Below are positions 20,109-27,587 of a stretch of DNA of 64,000 nucleotides, in pieces. Source of the DNA: JABDMH01 sp965223165 (lineage in GTDB: Bacteria; Bacteroidota; Bacteroidia; Chitinophagales; Saprospiraceae); assembly GCA_965223165.1 (NCBI GenBank), contig CBDCVQ010000019.1, positions 496,001 through 560,000 of the forward strand, given 5' to 3'. Position 1 is the stretch's first letter; every line of letters starts with the position of its first letter. The position numbers and the translations under genes are program-made. The notes under the pieces were generated by a model. That model made no database searches. It was not told the origin of the DNA and saw only the letters and a program-made list of their open reading frames with translations.

Positions 20109-21353
20109 ATGGCCAAGCATCAGATCGTCATCGTCGGGGGCGGCACCGCAGGAATCATGGTAGCCGCACAGCTTCGCAAAGCAGACGCTTCGTTAGACAT
20201 CGCCCTGATCGAGCCCTCCGAATATCACTACTATCAGCCCGCCTGGACCTTGGTCGGGGCTAATACGTACGATTTTGAAGACACCAAACGGCCGATGAAG
20301 GATCTCATTCCCACCGGGGTCACCTGGATTCGGGAACATGCTTCAGCATTTGACCCCGAAGCCAATCTTGTCCACACCAAAGAAGGGTCGACGTTGACCT
20401 ACGAGATGCTGGTGGTCTGTCCCGGACTCAAAATGGAACCATCGCTGGTGGAGGGCTTAGCCGAAGCCATGGACAAAGGCGTGGTGTGTAGCAACTACAC
20501 GGATCCTCAGCACACTTGGGAAGTGTTGAAAAATTTCAAGGGTGGCACTGCCCTTTTCACCCAGCCCAACACGCCGATCAAGTGTGGTGGTGCTCCCCAG
20601 AAGATCATGTATCTCGCCGGAGACCACATTCGAAGGAGCGGTCTAAAGGATCAAACAAAAATGGTATTTGCTTCTCCTGGCACCAAGATTTTTGGCATCA
20701 AGCGGATCGCCCAAACACTGATGAACGTAGTCAATCGACAGGACATCAATCTGCGTTTTGGATACATGCTTGAGAAAGTGGACGCAGAGAAGCAGATCGC
20801 CTGGTATCGACTCGCGGACCATGCTCATGAACACAACCACAAGGATGTAGAGGTGGACAGTGACAGCGATCTGGTTGGTATCCACTTTGACATGATGCAC
20901 TTGGCTCCGCCGCAAGGACCACCTGACTTTATCAAGGAGTCCTCCCTAGCCACCGAGAAAGGATGGTTGGAGGTCGATCCCGCTACCCTCCAGCACAAGA
21001 GGTATGCTAACATATTTGGGCTGGGAGATGTAGCTCAGTTGCCCACGGCCAAAACTGGAGCTGCTATCAGAAAGCAGGTACCGATCGTCGTGGCCAACAT
21101 CGTCAAACTGATGCGGTCGGGAGAGCTGACAGACAAGCAATACAACGGATATTCCTCCTGTCCGCTGGTGACAGGATATGGCAAAATGGTCTTGGCCGAA
21201 TTTGATTACGATAACAAATTCACGCCGGATCCGAAACTCAAACGCATGCTGGTCTTTGACTCCAGCAAGGAGAGCTGGAGACTCTGGCTGCTCAAAAAGT
21301 ACATTCTCCCCTATCTGTACTGGAATAAGATGATGAAGGGGCAGGACGTCTGA
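20109..21353 (+). CDS. Sulfide:quinone oxidoreductase-like FAD flavoprotein
   Basis: 414 residues from the ATG at 20109, which begins MAKHQIVIVGGGTAG, the FAD-binding Rossmann motif; a longer frame upstream has no family sequence. PSEYHYYQPAWTLVGA and the second nucleotide-binding region are typical of the SQR/SQRDL group. Three cysteines at about residues 104 (VVCPGL), 159 (IKCGGAPQK) and 351 (YSSCPLVTGYGK) fit the redox cysteines of SQR, though type II enzymes use only two of them. It should oxidise sulfide and pass electrons to quinone at the inner membrane. The NRAMP-like gene follows after 82 bp. Other NDH-2-like functions cannot be excluded. Confidence 0.88.
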   Translation: MAKHQIVIVGGGTAGIMVAAQLRKADASLDIALIEPSEYHYYQPAWTLVGANTYDFEDTKRPMKDLIPTGVTWIREHASAFDPEANLVHTKEGSTLTYEMLVVCPGLKMEPSLVEGLAEAMDKGVVCSNYTDPQHTWEVLKNFKGGTALFTQPNTPIKCGGAPQKIMYLAGDHIRRSGLKDQTKMVFASPGTKIFGIKRIAQTLMNVVNRQDINLRFGYMLEKVDAEKQIAWYRLADHAHEHNHKDVEVDSDSDLVGIHFDMMHLAPPQGPPDFIKESSLATEKGWLEVDPATLQHKRYANIFGLGDVAQLPTAKTGAAIRKQVPIVVANIVKLMRSGELTDKQYNGYSSCPLVTGYGKMVLAEFDYDNKFTPDPKLKRMLVFDSSKESWRLWLLKKYILPYLYWNKMMKGQDV

Positions 21354-21435
21354 GAAGGAGGCGCCATCGCGGGGATATCCGCCCTTGCCGACTTGCTCGA
21401 TTAGTTTTCTATTTTGATTGAGCAAAAACAGCGCA

Positions 21436-22656
21436 ATGGCTTCCATCCTAGACAAGTTGAGAGCCGTTGGACCTGGAGTGATGGTGGCCGCAGCCTTTAT
21501 CGGTCCGGGTACCGTGACAACGGCCACCATTGCCGGCGCCGGTTATGGCTACACCCTCTTGTGGGCCATTGTCTTTTCGGTGGTAGCGACCTTGATTTTG
21601 CAGGAGATGTCCGCCCGTCTGGGTGTGATTTCAGGCCTGGGAGTGGGAGAGGCCATTCGCCAAAAGGTAGCACACCCCCTGCTGATGGGGGCCGCCGCTT
21701 TTTTGATCATCAGCGCCATCGGCATTGGTAACGCCGCGTACGAAGCGGGCAACATTACCGGCGCCGTGCTGGGGTTTGAACACCTGGCGTCGGGACATGC
21801 GTACCTCGTACTGATTGCAGTGATCGGACTGCTTGCTTTTCTCCTCCTGTATAGTGGCAAATACAAGCTGATAGAGCGGTCACTGATTGCACTGGTTAGT
21901 ATCATGGGCGTCGTATTCCTTGCCTGTGCTATCTTGCTTGGTCCGGATCTGCGCCAAATCTTGCAGGGAATCTTTTTGCCGGCCCTGCCAGGAAAGTCAT
22001 TGCTGATGGTCATCGGTCTGATCGGTACCACGGTGGTACCATACAACTTGTTTCTGCATGCATCAACGGTTAAAAACCGTTGGCAGGGCGCATCCCATTT
22101 GGGCACATCCCGTTGGGATACGGTGCTTTCTGTCGTATTGGGGGGTATCATCACTATGGCGATCTTGATCACTGCTGCCGTCGCGTTTGAGGGTCAATCC
22201 AGGGAAGTCAACAGTGCTGCTGATCTGGCCATGCAACTCCACCCGTTGCTGGGGCGAGGATCTACGCTCTTTATCGCTTTTGGGTTCCTGGCAGCAGGGC
22301 TCTCGTCAGCCATCACCGCCCCACTGGCTGCCGCCTTCGCTATCACCGAGATCTTGGGGCGGGGCCAAGCGATGACCAGCCAATTGTTTCGCGCTGTTTG
22401 GATCCTTGTTTTGATCGCCGGGGTAGTCTTCTCGTCGCTCGGATTTCGGCCGACGAGTGTGATTCTCTTCGCTCAGGTGGCCAACGGACTTTTGCTACCG
22501 ATCGTGGCCATATTTCTGCTGTGGATCATGAACGATGCGGCAATTATGGGCAAGCACAAGAACACGTCCCTCTCCAATATTCTGGGAGGAATAGTGATTT
22601 TGATAACGATCGGGCTTGGTGTAAAGGGCATCCTGTCCGCTGCTAATCTACTGTGA
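21436..22656 (+). CDS. NRAMP-like transporter of the 5-oxoprolinase operon
   Basis: 406 residues and about eleven membrane segments. The start at the ATG 21436 gives MASILDKLRAVGPGV; a TTG at 21418 is an alternative. In true NRAMP metal transporters helix 1 carries DPGN and helix 6 carries MPHN; here these read GPGTV and VPYN, so both the metal-binding aspartate and methionine are missing. The stop is one base before pxpA, and B. subtilis has an NRAMP-like gene (ycsG) in the same place beside ycsF. I therefore infer a substrate linked to the operon, perhaps 5-oxoproline or another organic solute, rather than manganese or iron. The fold assignment is firm; the substrate is a guess. Confidence 0.85.
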   Translation: MASILDKLRAVGPGVMVAAAFIGPGTVTTATIAGAGYGYTLLWAIVFSVVATLILQEMSARLGVISGLGVGEAIRQKVAHPLLMGAAAFLIISAIGIGNAAYEAGNITGAVLGFEHLASGHAYLVLIAVIGLLAFLLLYSGKYKLIERSLIALVSIMGVVFLACAILLGPDLRQILQGIFLPALPGKSLLMVIGLIGTTVVPYNLFLHASTVKNRWQGASHLGTSRWDTVLSVVLGGIITMAILITAAVAFEGQSREVNSAADLAMQLHPLLGRGSTLFIAFGFLAAGLSSAITAPLAAAFAITEILGRGQAMTSQLFRAVWILVLIAGVVFSSLGFRPTSVILFAQVANGLLLPIVAIFLLWIMNDAAIMGKHKNTSLSNILGGIVILITIGLGVKGILSAANLL

Positions 22657-22657
22657 T

Positions 22658-23422
22658 ATGGGTCAAATGCAAATCGATATCAACTGCGACATGGGCGAGA
22701 GTTTTGGCAACTACCGTGCCGGAGACGACGAAAACATATTCCCCTACATCACCTCGTGTAATATTGCCTGCGGCTTTCATGCCGGCGATCCCTGGCACAT
22801 GGAGCGGACCATCGCTCTGGCCTTACAACATCAGGTGACCATTGGAGCACATCCATCGTATCCGGATCTCAACGGCTTCGGTCGGCGACGGATGCAGGTG
22901 AAAAAGGAGGAGCTAAAGTCCATCATAAAGTATCAACTGGCCGCCCTAAAGGGGATGGTCGAGAGTCAGGGTGGCAAAATGGCCTATGTAAAACCACATG
23001 GCGCCCTCTACAACACAGCGGTCGATGATGCGGCGGAGTGCGCCACGATTATCGAAGCCATCCGCGAAATCGATCCGGACCTGTACTTTATGGGATTGGC
23101 CCACAGTGTCATGGAGGACGTGGCCATCGCCCATGATCAACCCTTCATCCGCGAAGCCTTTGCCGACAGAACGTATACGGCGGAGGGCAAACTGCTTTCC
23201 CGAAACCGGCCCAATGCCGTCATTACGGATGCTGAGCAGGCCGCCACACAAGTACTGTCCATGGTGCGAGAGGGCCAAGTGCGGTCCGACAGCGGAGCCA
23301 GCATCGCGCTGTCGCCCCAAAGTATTTGTATACATGGAGACAATCCGGTCGCCATCCCGATACTCGAGGCCATCGACCGGGCCCTGGCAGCACATGCCAT
23401 TGTCAAGACCAGTTTTGCCTGA
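22658..23422 (+). CDS. pxpA: 5-oxoprolinase subunit PxpA (LamB/YcsF family)
   Basis: 254 residues, the usual length for this family. It starts MGQMQIDINCDMGESFGNY, and has SCNIACGFHAGDPWHM, VTIGAHPSYPD, VKPHGALYN and SICIHGDNP. PxpA works with PxpB and PxpC to open 5-oxo-L-proline (pyroglutamate) to glutamate with ATP, removing a damage product of glutamine and glutathione. It starts one base after the NRAMP-like stop, and pxpB follows two bases after its own stop, so the genes are translationally coupled. Confidence 0.96.
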   Translation: MGQMQIDINCDMGESFGNYRAGDDENIFPYITSCNIACGFHAGDPWHMERTIALALQHQVTIGAHPSYPDLNGFGRRRMQVKKEELKSIIKYQLAALKGMVESQGGKMAYVKPHGALYNTAVDDAAECATIIEAIREIDPDLYFMGLAHSVMEDVAIAHDQPFIREAFADRTYTAEGKLLSRNRPNAVITDAEQAATQVLSMVREGQVRSDSGASIALSPQSICIHGDNPVAIPILEAIDRALAAHAIVKTSFA

Positions 23423-23424
23423 CG

Positions 23425-24135
23425 ATGACCATCCTCCCCTACGGCGATAGTGCACTGCTGATCAATCTGGATCAACGAGTAAGTGAAGACGTACATGATC
23501 AGGTAATGGCCATGACCCAGCAGATCGAGCTGATCGAACTGCACGGGGTAACCTACACGATTCCGGCCTATTGCTCCATCACCGTGGGTTTTGACCCCCT
23601 GGTCACCAGCTACGATAAACTTGCGGGTCAGCTGCGCGATATCGAAGCAAATGCATCGGCGCTGCCGCTGCAAAGCAGACATCTCCATATCCCCGTCTGC
23701 TACGAGGAGCCCTATGCCATGGACTGGCAAGATGTGACGAAGCAGACGGGACTAACACCTGCCCAGGCCATCCAGCTGCACACCGCCCAGACGTATCGGG
23801 TCTTCATGCTGGGTTTCCTTCCCGGCTTTGTCTACCTGGGCAAGGTACCCGATGCCCTTTACTGCAAGCGCAAGGAGACCCCTCGCGTGCGACTGCCCGC
23901 GCTTTCGGTGGGACTGGCAGGACATCAGACGGGGATATATCCGGCGGGGGCCCCGGGCGGTTGGCAAATCATAGGTCGCACCCCGGTGCCCATTTTTCAG
24001 GGACACGAATCCTCCCCAACCCTATTCCTGCCAGGTGACACGGTCACCTTTCGTCCTGTCGGAGTCTCCGCATTTGAACAAGTCTCGCGGCAAGTGGCCG
24101 CAGGCGCCTTTTCACCGGATCAACTACTCTTGTAA
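23425..24135 (+). CDS. pxpB: 5-oxoprolinase subunit PxpB (KipI family)
   Basis: 236 residues from the ATG at 23425, chosen because it lies just after the pxpA stop and starts the conserved MTILPYGDSALLINL. Other motifs: HIPVCYEEPYAMDW, YRVFMLGFLPGFVYLG, PALSVGLAGHQTGIYPAGAPGGW and LFLPGDTVTF. It forms the ATP-dependent carboxylase/hydrolase-like complex with PxpC. In Bacillus the homologue KipI inhibits the sporulation kinase KinA, which does not apply here. The stop codon TAA overlaps the pxpC ATG by one base. Confidence 0.96.
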   Translation: MTILPYGDSALLINLDQRVSEDVHDQVMAMTQQIELIELHGVTYTIPAYCSITVGFDPLVTSYDKLAGQLRDIEANASALPLQSRHLHIPVCYEEPYAMDWQDVTKQTGLTPAQAIQLHTAQTYRVFMLGFLPGFVYLGKVPDALYCKRKETPRVRLPALSVGLAGHQTGIYPAGAPGGWQIIGRTPVPIFQGHESSPTLFLPGDTVTFRPVGVSAFEQVSRQVAAGAFSPDQLLL

Positions 24136-25061
24136 TGGCCACGTTCACGCTGCTACGGTCGGGCTTACAAACGCTGATCCAGGATCAAGGTCGATTCGGG
24201 TATCTGGCGCTGGGTATTCCGATGGCAGGTGCCCTGGACCGCAAATCAGCGGCCATCGCCAATTGGTTGGTCAGCAATGAGACCAGCGCGCCCGTAGTCG
24301 AAATCGCCTTGATGGGCCCCACGATCCAGATCAATGGACCTTGTCAGATAGCCCTGAGTGGGGCAGACCTTTCTCCCAAGATCGACGGCAAGGAGGCGCC
24401 GATGAACAGGACCATTCAGATCAAGGACTCGGCGGTGCTTTCGTTTGGACGACCCAGACTGGGGACCCGTGCCTATCTTGCCGTCGGTGGCGAATGGCAG
24501 ATACCCACTTGGCTCGGGAGCCGGAGCGCCTCCCCCCCGGCCAATATGCAGCTCACCCCAAGCAGTGTGCTAGCTAAAGGAGATAGCTGGACCGTCGAGC
24601 CTGGGGGCACGGTGCACCAGCGGGCATTAGAGATTCCCCTATTCACGAGCGATCAACGGGTGATCAATGTACTACCCGGCCCCGAATTTGAGCATACACC
24701 GCGGGTGTCCATTGCTCATTTCTTCGGACAACGCCACAAGATCAGCAACGCGAGCAACCGCATGGGCTACCGGCTAGACACAAAGCTGCCGGGTTTTGTC
24801 TCAGGAACGGAGTCTATCTCCTCCGGTGTCGTTCCTGGTACGATTCAGCTGACCAACGCAGGTCAGCCGATCATTCTCTTGGCGGATGCGCAGACGAGCG
24901 GCGGATACCATCGCCTGGCCAATGTGCTCACGCCAGACATCGATGTACTAGCCCAGTGCCAGCCAGGGGATGAGATCTCGTTCCACCTCGTGGATCTGTC
25001 GACGGCCCAATCAGTGCTGCGCGATCGCGCAGAGGAAATGAAGATCCTTCTGGGCTCCTGA
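24135..25061 (+). CDS. pxpC: 5-oxoprolinase subunit PxpC (KipA family)
   Basis: 308 residues, full length for the family. It begins MATFTLLRSGLQTLIQDQGR and includes GIPMAGALDRKSAAIANWLV, LEIALMGP-like VVEIALMGPTIQI, FGRPRLGTRAYLAVGG, SNRMGYRLD and ITSG-like QLTNAGQPIILLADAQTSGGY. Homologues are often mislabelled biotin-dependent carboxyltransferases. It is the third subunit of the prokaryotic 5-oxoprolinase. The 3' half, from base 24595, is repeated twice downstream with a 569 bp period. This first copy is the only one with the N-terminal half and is presumably the working gene. Confidence 0.95.
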   Translation: MATFTLLRSGLQTLIQDQGRFGYLALGIPMAGALDRKSAAIANWLVSNETSAPVVEIALMGPTIQINGPCQIALSGADLSPKIDGKEAPMNRTIQIKDSAVLSFGRPRLGTRAYLAVGGEWQIPTWLGSRSASPPANMQLTPSSVLAKGDSWTVEPGGTVHQRALEIPLFTSDQRVINVLPGPEFEHTPRVSIAHFFGQRHKISNASNRMGYRLDTKLPGFVSGTESISSGVVPGTIQLTNAGQPIILLADAQTSGGYHRLANVLTPDIDVLAQCQPGDEISFHLVDLSTAQSVLRDRAEEMKILLGS

Positions 25062-25077
25062 TTTGTCTGTCGCCTTT

Positions 25078-25162
25078 GGCTAGATTGGGAGGTGCGCTGT
25101 GGAAGATAAATATGGGTTTGAAGTCTGCAGACTTCAAACATCGTGGGACTTCAAACATCGTG
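25078..25162 (+). repeat. R3 palindromic element, copy A
   Basis: Starts GGCTAGATTGGGAGGTGCGC and contains a perfect 22 bp palindrome at 25117-25138 (half-site TTTGAAGTCTG). The right arm ACTTCAAACATCGTG is then repeated directly at 25148-25162. It sits at the junction between pxpC and its first partial copy. Similar elements lie at 25647-25731 and 27305-27372. Confidence 0.85.
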
Positions 25163-25630
25163 ATCGAGCCTGGGGGCACGGTGCATCAGCGGGCATTAGA
25201 GATTCCCCTATTCACGAGCGATCAACGGGTGATCAATGTACTACCCGACCCCGAATTTGAGCATACACCGCGGGTGTCCATTGCTCATTTCTTCGGACAA
25301 CGCCACAAGATCAGCAACGCGAGCAACCGCATGGGCTACCGGCTAGACACAAAGCTGCCGGGTTTTGTCTCCGGAACGGAGTCTATCTCCTCCGGTGTCG
25401 TTCCTGGTACGATTCAGCTGACCAACGCAGGTCAGCCGATCATTCTCTTGGCGGATGCGCAGACGAGTGGCGGATACCATCGCCTGGCCAATGTGCTCAC
25501 GCCAGACATCGATGTACTAGCCCAATGCCAGCCAGGGGATGAGATCTCCTTCCACCTCGTGGATCTGTTGACGGCCCAATCAGTGCTGCGCGATCGCGCA
25601 GAGGAAATGAAGATCCTTCTGGGCTCCTGA
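25112..25630 (+). pseudogene. Truncated pxpC copy 2 (C-terminal part)
   Basis: An open frame of 172 codons from the ATG at 25112 (a TTG at 25076 would extend it by twelve). The first 17 residues or so come from the R3 palindromic repeat (MGLKSADFKHRG); from IEPGGTVHQ onward it is nearly identical to PxpC residues 154-308. Amino-acid changes against the full gene include Gly to Asp in LPGPEF and Ser to Leu in VDLSTA. The frame has stayed open, but without the N-terminal half it is unlikely to act as PxpC. Confidence 0.85.
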
Positions 25631-25646
25631 TCCGTCTGTCGCCTTT

Positions 25647-25731
25647 GGCTAGATTGGGAGGTGCGCTGTGGAAGATAAATATGAGTTTGAAGTCTGCAGA
25701 CTTCAAACATCGTGGGACTTCAAACATCGTG
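25647..25731 (+). repeat. R3 palindromic element, copy B
   Basis: Second junction element, 569 bp after copy A, with the same palindrome at 25686-25707 and the same duplicated ACTTCAAACATCGTG arm. One base differs in the start region (ATGAGT for ATGGGT). Confidence 0.85.
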
Positions 25732-26199
25732 ATCGAGCCTGGGGGCACGGTGGATCAGCGGGCATTAGAGATTCCCCTATTCACGAGCGATCAACGGGTG
25801 ATCAATCTACTACCTGGCCCCGAATTTGAGCATACACCACGGGTGTGCATTGCTCATTTCTTCGGACAACGCCACAAGATCAGCCATGCGAGCAACCGCA
25901 TGGGCTACCGGCTAGACACAAAGCTGCCGGGTTTTGTCTCCGGAACGGAGTCTATCTCCTCTGGTGTCGTTCCTGGTACGATTCAGCTGACCAACGCAGG
26001 TCAGCCGATCATTCTCTTGGCGGATGCGCAGACGAGTGGCGGATACCATCGCCTGGCCAATGTACTCACGCCAGACATCGATGTACTAGCCCAATGCCAG
26101 CCAGGGGATGAGATCTCCTTCCACCTCGTGGATCTGTCGACGGCCCAATCAGTGCTGCGCGATCGCGCAGAGGAAATGAAGATCCTTCTGGGCTCCTGA
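25681..26199 (+). pseudogene. Truncated pxpC copy 3 (C-terminal part)
   Basis: Same structure as copy 2, 569 bp further on: an ATG inside R3 (MSLKSADFKHRG), then the PxpC C-terminal part. It carries more amino-acid changes, including His to Asp in TVHQR, Val to Leu in INVLPG, Ser to Cys in RVSIAHF and Asn to His in KISNASN. This pattern fits relaxed selection. The frame is still intact to the LLGS stop. Confidence 0.85.
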
Positions 26200-26257
26200 T
26201 CCGTCTGTCGTCTTTGGCTAGGGGTACCAGCCGCCAAGAACTACCATGGCAACCTAG

Positions 26258-26776
26258 TTGTTTGAACGGTATACCAAGAATAATCCAAGGTCAGTGAAAG
26301 TCACCAATATCCATGAGCGAATGCTAAAGCAGCCTTCCCACAGGGTTTCGCCTCTCCTTAGCACGCTTGCCAGTGGCCAAGAAGATCTCATCATGCCGCA
26401 CGAAAAGTGGCCTGCCATGCGACTGGATCGAGGCTTGCGAGTAGGTTCTAAAGGTGGGCATGGTCCCATCCGCTACATCGTGCGTGCGTATGTGCCCGGA
26501 GAAAGAATACGATTTGAGTTCACCGGACCCAAAGGGTTTCATGGCACCCACGAATTTGAGATCCTAGCGATATCCCCTACGGAAACATGCATGCGTCATA
26601 CCATCGAGATGATCACCCGCGGCAGGGGAACGCTGGCGTGGGCCGTCGCCATCCGATGGTTGCATGACGCCCTAGTCGAGGATGCTTTTGACAACGTGGA
26701 AAACTACTTCACCAACGAAGGCAAATCGACGCCATGGAGCCCGTGGGTGAGGTTCCTGCGCATGGTCCTTCGATAG
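26258..26776 (+). CDS. SRPBCC (START-like) family protein
   Basis: 172 residues. The start is uncertain: TTG at 26258 gives MFERYTKNNPRSVKVTNIHERMLKQP, and the first in-frame ATGs are further in. The pattern of an early strand (SVKVTNIHERML), a middle segment with GPIRYIVRAYVPGERIRFEF, a TECMRHTIEM-like strand and a long C-terminal amphipathic helix (WLHDALVEDAFDNVENYF) fits the SRPBCC hydrophobic-ligand-binding fold. No catalytic motif is visible and the ligand is unknown. It lies just after the pxpC copies but with a 58 bp gap and no clear functional link. Confidence 0.7.
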   Translation: MFERYTKNNPRSVKVTNIHERMLKQPSHRVSPLLSTLASGQEDLIMPHEKWPAMRLDRGLRVGSKGGHGPIRYIVRAYVPGERIRFEFTGPKGFHGTHEFEILAISPTETCMRHTIEMITRGRGTLAWAVAIRWLHDALVEDAFDNVENYFTNEGKSTPWSPWVRFLRMVLR

Positions 26777-26868
26777 CACCTTAATTGGCTCCGGATGACA
26801 AGAAATTTGGGATGCGATCCACCCCTTGGGTCAACTGTTGATTACCCCGAGATCTTCTGGGGTAAAAT

Positions 26869-27013
26869 CCCCGTGGTTATTAGAACTAAGCGTCAATTAA
26901 CGGTTATTTAGCACCGACTCTCAGCTCTATGCCTGTGCACTCTTCCTGACCCGAACACTGAGGAGCAAGTACCCCGTGGTCATTAGAACTAAGGGTCAAT
27001 CAACGGTTATTTC
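26869..27013 (-). repeat. R1: two copies in the opposite orientation
   Basis: CCCCGTGGTTATTAGAACTAAGCGTCAATTAACGGTTATTT begins at 26869, and CCCCGTGGTCATTAGAAC at 26972. These are reverse complements of the R1 core, 103 bp apart, the same period as the array at the left end. The sequence between the cores has diverged more than in the left array, though AGCTCT and GCCTG words remain. Confidence 0.85.
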
Positions 27014-27304
27014 AAGGAGCTACGGCCAAACCTATTGCCTCCACGAAGGGTGGAGTGCTAAAATTGGAATAAAGACTTACCTGGTGAGAGCCTGGACTTC
27101 AGCGGTTACGCTTTGCCTCGCTTAGGTATCTGGCAATGACGGGCAGGCAAGCGGAGGAAAGCCTATGGAAAAAATCGATCTCGTTCATGATCCTTCTTGC
27201 AATGGGGCTACTTGTGGTTTCGTCGAGGGATACAAGGGGATGCTGCATGATGGCTAGTCGGACTTGCTGGGGTTCCACTACCAGACCTGGTTATAGTCTT
27301 CTCT

Positions 27305-27372
27305 GCTAGATTGGGAGGACCGCCAGGTAGGGATAAATACGGGTTTGAAGTCTGGAGACTTCAAACATCGGG
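27305..27372 (+). repeat. R3 palindromic element, copy C
   Basis: GCTAGATTGGGAGGACCGCC followed by GGGATAAATACGGG and an almost perfect palindrome at 27344-27365, with CTGGAG in place of CTGCAG at its centre, then CATCGGGAGGTCC. This copy is away from pxpC, showing that R3 is a dispersed element and not simply part of the pxpC 3' region. Confidence 0.8.
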
Positions 27373-27380
27373 AGGTCCGC

Positions 27381-27551
27381 GCATTAGATATGTTGAATAA
27401 TTCTAATAGGATTTGTTCGCAGACGAGGCATGACCGAACGATCTCGTAGAGTCGAGCATGACCATGCGAGAAGTGAGGGAACCGCGAAAGCGGGTGGGTG
27501 GCTAGCCGTAGCTATGGCGAGGCTTTGCAACGAAGTATGCGGACCAAAGAC
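27381..27551 (-). repeat. R2: dispersed repeat of about 170 bp, right copy
   Basis: Reverse complement of the repeat at 594-765, from GCATTAGATATGTTGAATAA to GTATGCGGACCAAAGAC. It follows R3 copy C directly. It lies 36 bp from the end of the minus-strand reductase gene, as the left copy lies close to the end of the CHAT gene. Confidence 0.9.
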
Positions 27552-27587
27552 ATTAGAATTGACCACAAGATTTAATGCGAAACTCTA

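Larger units (their letters stand above)
24595..26221 (+). repeat. Three tandem copies of a 569 bp unit (3' half of pxpC plus spacer)
   Basis: The sequence from TCGAGCCTGGGGGCACGG at 24595 recurs at 25164 and 25733, an exact 569 bp period. Each unit holds the last about 155 codons of pxpC, its stop, a short tail and, between copies, an R3 palindromic element. The copies differ by a handful of substitutions. Copies 2 and 3 share several changes against copy 1, so they are closer to each other. The third unit ends at about 26221, where R3 would begin. The differences argue against a simple assembly error. Confidence 0.93.
26777..27587. other. Non-coding block of dispersed repeats
   Basis: About 810 bp between the SRPBCC gene and the convergent reductase gene. 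It contains two R1 units, one R3 element and one R2 copy, all described separately. The part between 27014 and 27304 has no feature I recognise. It holds a 30-codon frame at 27165-27257 (MEKIDLVHDPSCNG...) that I do not regard as a supported gene. Confidence 0.8.

Noticed and set aside
24135..25061. Biotin-dependent carboxyltransferase
   Set aside because: That label is a common misannotation of this family; the pxpA-pxpB-pxpC order shows the 5-oxoprolinase subunit.
27165..27257. A 30-codon gene (MEKIDLVHDPSCNG...)
   Set aside because: Too short to support without homologues, and it lies in a block of non-coding repeats.
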